Below, piece after piece: positions 47,301 through 59,300 of a stretch of DNA of 64,000 nt. The position numbers and the translations under genes are program-made. This DNA comes from Gimesia algae (GTDB taxonomy: Bacteria; Planctomycetota; Planctomycetia; Planctomycetales; Planctomycetaceae). Where the stretch lies: positions 1,926,531 to 1,990,530 of the forward strand of contig NZ_CP036343.1 of assembly GCF_007746795.1 (NCBI RefSeq). Direction: 5' to 3'. The notes beneath the pieces were generated by a model that searched no databases, had not been told where the DNA came from, and saw only the letters and a program-made list of their open reading frames with translations. The first letter of the stretch is position 1. Each line of letters opens with the position of its first letter.

Positions 47301-50300
47301 GGGGACTGTGATTAAACTGGACGGCGCCCGCATTGAAGCCGAGCGTGGTAATTCCCAGATCATTGCAGAAGGGACTGCAGAGCATCCGATAATCTTCACT
47401 TCCTGGAATGATGATCGCTATGGTAAAGGAATTACGTTCGATACCACCAACGACGGCTATCACGACTACTTCAGTCCGGGTAGCTGGGGCGGAATCATCT
47501 TCAATGCATCCTCCAGGGGAAGCATTGATCACGCACTGATCACCAATGCCGGCGGAAACACACCACTGGATAATGGATTTGCCCAGTTCAACCCAATTGA
47601 AGTCCATCAGGCGGATTTGCGTTTAACCAATTCGCTCTTCGAAAATAATAGCGGCGGATTTAATACTGACGAGCAAAATAACTATGATGATCGAAATGGG
47701 AGAGGTGTGAATGAAAGCGCAACCATATTTATCCGTGACTCACAATCGATTATTGTCAACAATTCCTTCCGCAACAATGCTGGTGCAATACTCAGTATCG
47801 ACGTCAACTCTTTGAATTCCGAATTTCATGAGGATTATGGAACAACGACAGGCATTCTGGATTCCTTTGACACATTCGCTGATAACCAGGGGGCGCTGGT
47901 CCGTTTAAACCGCATGGACAATAACGGGATGAACGGGATGAAAGTTCGCGGTGGCGTCCTGACGACCGAATCTGTCTGGGATGACACGGACATCGTCCAT
48001 ATTCTGCAAGACGAAGTCGTAATCGATCAACACCACACTTACAGCGGACTGCGACTGAAGAGCAGTCACGATGCCAGCTTAATCGTGAAACTGGCAGGCG
48101 ATGCTGCCGGCTTTACTGCCACGGGAATTCCGCTGGACAGTGAAGATCGGATTGGTGGAACCATTCAGATCATTGGTCAACCGGAATACGCTGTCATCCT
48201 GACATCTTTGAACGACGACTCAGTTGGTGCCAGCCTGACTCCAGAGGGCATATTACAAACGGATACCTGGAATGATGGTTCCAGCACTCCCTCAGCGGGA
48301 GACTGGAGAAGCATTCGGCTGGATAGTTTAAGCAACGACCGGAATGTAGTCGTTCGTTTTGAAGAAGAAAGCACATACACCGAGGGAGAAGATCTCAATA
48401 AAACCCCGTTTTATGCACAGAAACTCGGCATTCTAGCTCCAGATCAATTGAGTGGTGACGAAAATCAGGTTCTAGGTTTTGAAGTTCATGGCAGTATCAG
48501 CGCGGATACGACGGAACCAGATCAAGACGTCTACAGTTTCCAGGCTATGGGGGGAACAGAAGTCTGGATTGATATCGATCGATCGTCGAGTTCGCTGGAT
48601 ACGGTTGTAGAACTTGTTGATATTTTTGGAAGATCACTTGTTCTTTCGGATAACTCAGCTACAGATGCATCACCCACAGTCAGTAACAGGATCAATTCTG
48701 CTGACACCGGAAATTTAAAACAGACGGATTACCTGGGTGGAGATTACTATAGTCAGAACAAAGGAGACGCCGGATTCTGGGTCCGACTGCCCGACCCGGG
48801 AAATAATGAACTCGGGACCTATTTCATTCGAGTCACAAGTGCAGAGGAAAATGGTGAAACGACTTCAGGACAGTACCAGTTACAGATTCGCTTAAGGCAA
48901 GTTGATGAAAAGCCAGGCTCTACAGTACGCTATGCTGATATTCGCTATGCCACAAATGGAATTGAAATTATCGGTCTCCCTGCCAATTCTCCATTGCTGA
49001 CAGATGCAGCAGAAAAGTCCGGCGACAACAATTCCATTGAAAATGCACAAAATCTGGGCAATCTGCTCACTCATGATCAGGGAACGATTTCCGTTTCCGG
49101 TACACTGAACTCATCGACCGACGTAGACTGGTACACTTTCGAACTGGGATACGACCTGATTGATGTTGTCAATGGACTGGATAACGCAGGAAAGTCACTC
49201 GCTACCATATTTGACATCGATTATGCGGATGGCCTCTCCCGACCTGATACGACCCTTTCCGTTTTTGATGAAAATGGAACTCTGATTCTGATCAGCCGTG
49301 ATTCTAATATTGAGGACGATCAGGCAAACGGTGATCAGACCGATCTTTCCAGTGGAAGCTTTGGCACCTACGACCCCTACATCGGAGCGGTCAATCTGGC
49401 TGCAGGAAATCCAGGAAGTACTTTTAAATACCATGTCGCCATTTCATCTAACTCACAATTGCCACTCGCACTCAATGCGACCTTCTCTCAGGATGCAGCC
49501 AATCCACTGATTCGCCTCGAACCGGTCAGTTCCATCAAACGCATTGTGGAAGATCATATCGGTTTCACGGGGTTCACATCAGGTTCACCCTATCTTGACG
49601 CGCTGGGAACCGAAACAGTGGATCCTGAAAATGGCGCGATTTTTGATATCTCGAATGCCCAGTCACTGGATTCCCATGTCGCAGCGTTCACGCTGGCAGA
49701 TGTAAAACTGTTTGTTTCCAGCAACAATCAACTGCTGCTGGTTGACCCGTACGATGGACGTGTGCTCGGCGATGCCAGCGACCCTGCCAATGCGGCCTTA
49801 ATTGGAGCATTATCTACTGATGGTTTGGGAAAAACCCAGGATATCACGATCCGCTCTGATGGAAAACTCTTCAGTTACGAAAGCCTCTCTTCCCAGACAG
49901 TAGAAGACGTCGCAGGCCGATTGAATGAACTTGATCCAGGCTCAGGGTCAGTAATCAACCAGATGGCTGATGAGATCCCGGATGTTCCCGCGGGGGGGAC
50001 AAAAAATGATCCTGTAGAATTAACCACTGAAAAAGTTGAAGCGCTGGCATTCCAGAGAATGGGAATCATCACCGAAACCGTTGATGGTTTACCAGTCTCC
50101 AAAGTCGACTACAACCTGTTCTACTCCGTCTATAAAGATGATGATACAACAACACTCTATCGAGCTGATCCCACCACAGGTCAATCAGGGGAAGAGAGAT
50201 TGGATTCTGGAAACAATCAGCAAGAAGGAGATGACAGCAACGACAGTGGAAGTGGGTCCCAGAACTCTTCAGAACCTAAGTACTCTGGAAATTTATATAC

Positions 50301-53300
50301 TGTCATCGGTGATATTGTTGGTTACGATTCATTAGGTGATGCGATTAATCAGGCTCAAATGGGCCGCGTCACGGGTATGACTTTTGCCGGCGTGAATGCG
50401 ACAATCGATCAGGCTGTCCTGTATGGTATTACCTCCACCGGTTTATTTGTCTCCATCAATCATGATCTCGTCGAAGAAGATCTCTCACTCTCTCCTGCCA
50501 TCGCAGCCACAGTCATCAATGACCTTAGTGCCCAGATTGAAGGGAACTTTACAGGCTTAACGACGGCTCCTCAAAACCTTCATAACGGTGCTTTCAAAAA
50601 CTTCCTGTTCGCTGTCACTGATTCTGGAAATCTTTATGCTATCAATCCCTTAACAGGAGAACTGATAACAGAGGTCGATATCAACCCGGACCCTGGTACG
50701 GAAGAAATGATTTCCGTATTCACGGGAGGTGCCACGCATATCAATATTGGTGTGAACGGCGCCACCGGCCTGGCATTTTCACCACTCGACTTTAACCTCT
50801 GGCATCCCACATTCAAGCAGGGAGATGCAGCCGGTCATGGTATCAACAACACCTACGACCCGAGTGCGTCTCTGGGTGATACGACCCGAACCGATGCCGA
50901 GAATATCTCCCGAACCATTTCTGACCTGGGTATCAATCAGACAGAACAGGAGGGTGGTGCCAGCTTCTATTTTGGATTTGAAGAACTGACTGCCGATGGA
51001 CATTTCATTGAATACACCGAGGGAGTTCAGTATGGCGTTCAACAAGGTAACTTCCAGAAAGATCTGGCGACCAATCCAGACGTAGCGAATACCTATAACT
51101 TCGCAGGGGGGGCACACGGAAGCCTGATCAGCAGTACGTTTGACCTGGGTGATCACGATCCTGCTGATAAACCAACTTTGTACTTCAATTACTATCTTGA
51201 AACAGAGGACGCAAACTCACTTTCAGGTGATATGCAGGATGCTGCCCGCGTCTTCGTCGGCTATTATGACGAATTCAACGTTTATCAGTGGGTCGAAGTC
51301 GCAACCAATAATTCAGTGACCGCGAGCCCACTGTCACCCGATGATGGCGAACTTTCATCCTTCCTGTCTGCTTCTGCCCGTGAGGGATCAGATAGTACAA
51401 ACGGCCTTTACGAAAACCAGCATGTCCAGGAACTCTTTGAACCTGTACGTGATGACCAGGGTAATTTAATCAACGCCACCTGGCGCCAGGCACGGGTGGA
51501 TCTGTCTGCGTTCGTTGGAAAAGGAGAACTGAAATTACGCTTTGATTTCAGTACGGCGGGAGCCATTACTAATGACCAGAGCATGCCCGGTGACGAGTTT
51601 GGAAACTTCAATGGCAATGGTCAGGCAAAAAACAACAAGTATGAAGGGTTCTATATTGATGACATTATCGTCGGTTTTACGGAACGTGGCGAAACAGTTA
51701 CAGGTGCCACATCAGGGCTGACCGGTTTCACTTCTACCCCCTCTAATCCACACCCCAGTGCCTCGCAGGACATTGCCATTGGTCCCTACCTGCTGCAAAT
51801 CCGTCAGGCCAGTAATTATGCAGTTCAACCCAATGGGAATTATCCAGGCACTGTCATTGAATCGCAATATGATACCAATGATCGATTCGTTCCCGAACTT
51901 GGTTTACAGGGCGACCTCAATCCAGTGAAACAACAGGGACAGATTGTTATTGAATCCAATACAATCAGTTACTCTGAAGAAGACGCGATTTCAGTTGATG
52001 CTGGTAACATTGATGAACACCAGACCGGCTCCTTTGCAGCCCCCTCCAACAATGCTGTTTTCGATACTGGCACAGGGATTGTCGGGTTTGCTCCCGGTCT
52101 TACGATCCAGAATAATGTTCTCTATGAGTTTACAGCAGCAGGGATTCATATTACCGGGGCCAGCAACGATGATGAAAACAGCTCCCCGGCTGCGGTGACT
52201 TACACCAAAATCATCAACAATACCATTGTCGGCACAACTGCTGAGACAGGTCAGCAAGGTACGGGTATTCTGGTTGAAGATTTCGCCACAGCAACAATCA
52301 TCAACAATATTGTCACTTTCACAAACATGGGTATCGACATCGATGATGATGAAACCAGTGTCCCCAGTGTGATTGGCGCCAACCTCTTCCAGAGCAATCA
52401 ATCGAATGGTGATGTGGGAAATTTCCCCATTGTACTGGATCTCAGCGACCCTCTGTTTGTCAGCAGAGAGGAAGAAAACTTCTATCTCGCAGATAACAGC
52501 CGCGCCATCGACAGTTCACTCAACAGCCTGGCCGATCGGGTCCAGTTTGTCACGATTCGTAATTCTATTGGCATGCCTAACTCCGATACAGTTGCCCCCA
52601 CGACAGATCGCTATAACGATTTGCGCGTAGATGATTCCAGCCAATCCCCGCCTCCCGGCCTGGGTGCCAATATCTTTAAAGACCGCGGTGCGCTCGAACG
52701 TTCTGATGTTACCGGCCCTGCAGCCCGGATATCGGGCCCCGCTAGCTCTGTGTATGGGTCAGATCCGACTGAATTTGTCGTCTCTGATCCACAAAGTTTT
52801 GACCAGATAACCATTGATCTGACTGACAATGGGACCGGCATTGATGATGCGACAGTGAACGCCTCTCAGATCATACTGACACGCCAGACCAACTCAACTG
52901 CTCCGATAATACTCGAAGAAGGCATCGATTATTACTTTACGTACAATGCGGCTACCGATCAGATCCTGCTCACATCGGCTAGTGGACTCTTCCAGACCGA
53001 TGCGAAGTACACCGTGGAAATCACTGATGATGACTCCCCCATTTCGGACCTCGCCGGCAACGCACTGCTTTCTAATCAGACAGACCCTGAAATCCTGGTT
53101 GAGTTCAGCCTTTATGTGGCAGACGGCATCAATCAGGCACCTGTGAACGTCCTGAACGGGACTCCCCTGCCCGATGACCCCAACAAAACAGTCTCAACGG
53201 ATTCCAATGTCCCCCTGGTATTCTCATCCGCCAACGGCAACGCCATCACAATCAGTGATCGTGATGAAGTCTCAGGTTATGAAGTAAACGACTTCAGTAA

Positions 53301-56300
53301 CCCGGGTGAGTATTCGGTCACCTTGACGACTCAAAGTGGAACTCTGTCCTTAAGCACAAGCGCTACCCTGATTCCCGATGTCGACACTGGTACCACACTG
53401 ACGCTCACAGGCACTATTGCCGATATCAACACCTCTCTAGACGGCCTCACCTGGACTGCCACTGCGGAGTACTATTCTTCAAAAAGTGGCGTCTCACCTG
53501 CCTCGATTCAAATCACAACTACGGAAGTCACCGCGAAACCAGGATTAGTCGAAGGCGATGTTGCTAAGACTGATACGGACGTGATCGAGATCACGGTCAA
53601 TGATCCCAAAACCATTTCATTTTCTTCAGTGAGCTATTCTGGCTATGAAGACGATGGCACAATTACTGTTACGCTGACCCGCGAAGCGACCGACGCCAAA
53701 TCCTATTTCAATCTGATCTTAACTCAAGGCACAGCCACTGTAGCTGACGGTGATTATGTCAACTCTGTCGTTCAACCAGTCGAATTCCCGGAGAATGAAC
53801 TAACATTCACAATCGATATTACCATAACTGATGACAACGTTGTCGAAGCAGACGAAACATTCTTCCTGCAACTGCAAGACTTGCAGGATCAGACTGGCCC
53901 TGGTTATGGAAATGCCTTTGTCGATACTCAAACGGCCACTGTCACCATCCTGAATGATGACACTGCTACGATTTCCGTGGCGGATGTCGAAGTGAATGAA
54001 AGCGCAGGAGATGTCCTGCCAACCACCTCATTCGTACTTAATTACGACAGCATCACTCCCGAAATGACGCTGCAAAATTCAGAAATTGCCGGTGAGTCAG
54101 TATATGGTCATGTCGCTGAAACTACGAAAGGTGACTACGGAAGTAATGCAGTCTTCTTTATTTACGCATTACCTAACTTAGGCGGCTATGGGACCTTGGG
54201 AGCTGTAAACCTGATGGGGGACCCGAACGTCACCGGGGGAACATTCAAGCTTCATCTGGGAGAGTATTTCGACAGTCCATCAGTCACTCTGAACTGGGAC
54301 GCCACACCAGAAGATATTATGAATGCGCTTTATGAGCTCATTACCACGGACGAACGTTTGAGCGACCTGGATCCGACCGATATCATCGTAAACCTCTATG
54401 AGAGCTCTCCCGATATGCAAGGCCAGAACCTTACGTATCCTGAAGAATCGGGAAGCACCGACCTCAATAATTATCTCAGGATCACCTTTAACTCTCGGTC
54501 GCCAGTTCAACACATCCGAATCAACAGTGCCGGTCTGGTGGGAGGTACCTATTGGGTTCAAGATGAATCTCTTAATTACAATGATGTTCCCGGTAACGGA
54601 ATCTCTGTTGCGGATGGAACTCCATTCTCAGCCTCAACCAGTGTGCAAACCCCCTCAGGCTTTATTATCAACTTCCCGGAATACAATGATATTGCAGCTG
54701 AAGTCAGCCATTACGCCACTGCAGCAGAAATCCAGGCAGCACTGGAAGCCATCCCCGAGATCGGCGTTGGCAATGTCATCGTAGAAGGGTCACTGGAAGA
54801 AAACAGTGGCTCGACCGGAGGAGGCGGAGGTGGAATTCGCATTGAATTTACAGGTGATCTGGGACTGTCTGAAATTCCTTACATCGGATTCTCCCCGAAT
54901 GTCCCCTCCCCTGCAGGATTCAATTATGTAACGCGAAAGTCGCATGGCGGCGAAACCGGATCCAATGAAGTGCAATCACTTTCACTTCCCAAGTATTTAT
55001 CCGGAGGCACATTCACCCTCAGCTTTGAAGGGGAAGAAACAACGCCTCTCTCCTACAATGCATCAAATTCGGATATCAAGGCGGCACTCGAGGCGCTTTC
55101 TACAATTGGTACCGGTAATGTTCTGGTTTCAGGCGGAAACATCAATGGTGCCGATGTCTCAGTCACATTTGTAGGCGATCTGTCAAAACAGGATGTCTCC
55201 AGTCTCATCATAGACGGCAGCAATCTGAATTTTACCACTCCCCAGTCAGTACCATTAAGTTATGTGGACAATGTTTGGGATCCTATTTCAGTCAACTATT
55301 CAACAGATATAAGCACATTTACTATTACCTTCAACGAATCCACGACCGCCGCGTTACCTGTCACAACCACAGCAGATCAGGTGGAAGCAGCGTTACAGGC
55401 GATTGGCGCCTATAATGTCGATGTCATGGGATCCTTTGCTACCGGCAACATGTCCGTCCATTTTCTTGACTCTCGAGCCTATCTGGACGTTTCGGAAGGC
55501 CCCCAAACAATCGAAGTTACAGTATCTATCGATAAACTCCTGATTAATGAAAGTGAGGTTGATGTCACAGTAGATCAGGACCTGTTGGTCACATACAAGC
55601 TAGTGAGCGACTCCGCAGAAAAAGGACTCGACTTTGCTGAGACCGTTGGCACTGTCATCATACCTGCAAATGCAGATTCAGCGACCATTCTGATCCCTCT
55701 TGGAAACGACACCCTCATTGAACCGACTGAAGAGTTTAATGTTGTTCTGCTTGATGTCACTGCGATCGACAGTTCTGGGACTCCTCTCGATCGTAATGCC
55801 ACATTAAACGCAACGACCGCTAATGCCACAGTGACCATTAAAGATGATGACGCAGCCATCGTATCAATCAATGCCCAGGCATTTGACGAAGATGCCGGCA
55901 CTGTAACCATCACAGTCTCAATCGACAAAGCACTCGATTACGATCTCACTGCTGATTATGAATTCGTACATGGTTTAACCAATGCACTCGACTACAATGT
56001 GGACGCTGCATCCGGTAGCTTAATCATACCTCAAGGCTCTACTTCAGTTGATTTCACCCTCACCATTCTCGATGACAGCTTTGTAGAAGAAAATGAAACA
56101 TTCGATCTGCTTCTCTCGAATTTTGAGGCGGGTGGTTTAAGTCTGAATGATGGCAATCAATCAACAATCGAAACAGGCGACACCCTGACCGGTACCTTTT
56201 CGATCATCAATAATGACTCTGCCAGCCTGTCGATTCAACAAGTCACAGTTCCACCGGTAAGTGAAGGATCAACCGAGTCAGCGACCACCAGCTATGTATA

Positions 56301-59300
56301 CTCCGTCACTCTGACTGGCAACGTTCAAGATGGGCTGACATTGTCTTATCATACAGATGATAACACGGCAACAACTGGCGCTAATGACTATTTAGATAAC
56401 GATGGCAATCTCACTTTCAGTGGCATCTCTGGTGAGTCTAAAACCATTACCGTACTGGTCAACCAGGATACTCAACTGGAAAGCGATGAAATCTTTGACC
56501 TCTTCCTGGGCTCAATCTCGAATGTGGGTGCGACCACAAACGCTGCAATTTCGGTTCAGTCCGCCCCCGTTTCCAGCACCATCGTTAATGATGACACAGC
56601 GACATTAAGTGTGTTGAATGTTTCAATGGAAGAAGCCGATGAAGGGGCAACATTAAATTACGTATTTAACGTAGTCTTATCGAATGCCGTTCAAGGTGGC
56701 TTAGAGATAAACTATACAACACAGGACAATACAGCCAGTTCTGCAACTGATTATACTGCCACATCAGGCATGCTGACGTTCGCTGGAACAGCAGGAGAAA
56801 TCCAGACCATCACGGTAGCCGTTAATGGCGATGATCTGGTTGAACCTGATGAACTGTTTGATGTCGTCCTCAGTAACTTGAACATGCTGGGTACAGCAGA
56901 TCCCAGTGACCTGACTATCTACAATGGTGTCGGCATGATCGAAAACACCGATGTCTCGCTTGTACTTGACACAGTGGATTCTCTGTTACGATCGGAAGAC
57001 ACTCCCGGAGTGATGACGTTTACTGTCACCTTAAGTGAAGCCCTCAATACCGATCTGACAGTCGATATCGACCTGATTCCAGGTACAGCTGACGCGTCTG
57101 ATTATCTACCGGTGACGATGCCTGTCACATTTGCTGCAGGAGAGACCACACAAACCTTTACCGTCACACTGGTTGATGATGGCCTCGTCGAATCAGACGA
57201 AACCTTTGCAGTTTCACTTGGAACGATCACCACCAGTTCCACGAATAATATATTCGCAGACAGCAGTAACAGTAACGACTCTGTTGAAATCACGATTGAA
57301 GATGATGATGCGGCGACTGTATCGATTTCAGATGTGACCGTGGATGAAGACGCAGGAATCGTGACGCTGACCGTCTCCCTGTCATATTCTGTCGATACTG
57401 ATGTCTCCATTGATTTTGCCACCGCCGATGGCACCGCAAACGATCTGTCTGATTACATGTCAAAAACAGGGACTATCACGATAGATGCCTTTACGGCATC
57501 GCAAACCTTCACCATTCCTATCAGTGATGATGTCATTATAGAAAACAATGAACAGTTCTATGTGAATCTGAGCAACATTCAGGCAAACAGCCTGCCGGTC
57601 ACCTTCAGTGACTCTCAGGCAGTTGTCACCATAACGGAGGATGATACGGCGACTCTCTCAATTGCCGATGCGTCTGTTGATGAAGAGACCGGACAGATCA
57701 CTTTCCTCATCACAGCCACGGGAAATATTCAGGATCCATTTAACGCCACGTTCTCCACTGCTGATCAGGCCTCGGCCCTGGCTGGCACCGATTACGTGCT
57801 ACTGGATTCAGTGAACTACCAACTGGACTTCAGCAGCAGTCTGACTGATACGGTCACTGTCACCATCATTAATGACAATACCGTTGAGGTTGATGAAACA
57901 TTCCTGCTGAATATCACCGCTCTACCCGATGCCCCTGCGGGAGTCACTATTGCTGATTCACAGGCTATCGGCACGATTGAAAATAATGATGAGGCGACTC
58001 TCTCCATTGCCGATGTAACGGTGGATGAAGATGCAGGCACTGCGACTCTGACAGTCTCCTTGTCGAATCTTGTCGATACTGATATCTCCATTGATTATGC
58101 TACCGCCGATGGCACAGCAAGCGTTCTGTCGGATTACAGTGCCACGAACGGCACCGTCACCATCGATGCGAACACACTCTCAAAGACCTTCACAATTCCT
58201 ATCATTGACAATGTCATAATAGAAAGCAACGAACAGTTCTATGTGAACCTGAGTAACCTCCAGGCCAACAGCATGCCGGTCATGCTGGGTGACACACAGG
58301 CAACTGTCACGATTGACGATGATGATGCGGCGACTGCATCGATTGCAGATGTGGTTGTGGATGAAGACGCAGGAACAGTGACTCTGACCGTCTCCCTGTC
58401 GAACCCTGTCGATACGGATATCACCATTGATTATGCCACCGCCGATGGCACCGCAAGCGATCTATCAGATTTCAGTTCCACGACCGGTACTGTCACGATA
58501 GATGCCTTTACGACATCGCAAACCTTCACCATTCCTATCAGTGATGATGTCATTATAGAAAACAATGAACAGTTCTATGTAAATCTTAGCAACATTCAGG
58601 CAAACAGCCTGCCGGTCACCTTCAGTGACTCTCAGGCAGTTGTCACCATAACGGAGGATGATACGGCGACTCTCTCAATTGCCGATGCGTCTGTTGATGA
58701 AGAGACCGGACAGATCACTTTCCTCATCACAGCCACGGGAAATATTCAGGATCCATTTAACGCCACGTTCTCCACTGCTGATCAGGCCTCGGCCCTGGCT
58801 GGCACCGATTACGTGCTACTGGATTCAGTGAACTACCAACTGGACTTCAGCAGCAGTCTGACTGATACCGTCACTGTCACCATCATTGACGACAATACCG
58901 TTGAGGTTGATGAAACATTCCTGCTGAATATCACCGCTCTACCCGATGCCCCTGCGGGAGTCACTATTGCTGATTCACAGGCTGTCGGAACGATTGATAA
59001 TAACAATGACACCGCCACCCTCTCCATTGCCGATGCCTCAGCTAATGAAGCCACCGGACAGATTACATTCACCGTCACCGCTTCCGACTATATTCAGGAA
59101 GCATTCACAGCTGATTTCACTACTGCTGATGAATCCACTCCCTCTGCTGTAGCAGATACTGATTATACAACACTCAACTCTCCTGATTATTTACTAGACT
59201 TCAGCAGCAGTCTGACACAGACTATTACTGTCAGTATTATCGATGATGACATCGTTGAACTGGATGAAATCCTCCTGCTCAACATGACGAACCTTCAAGG

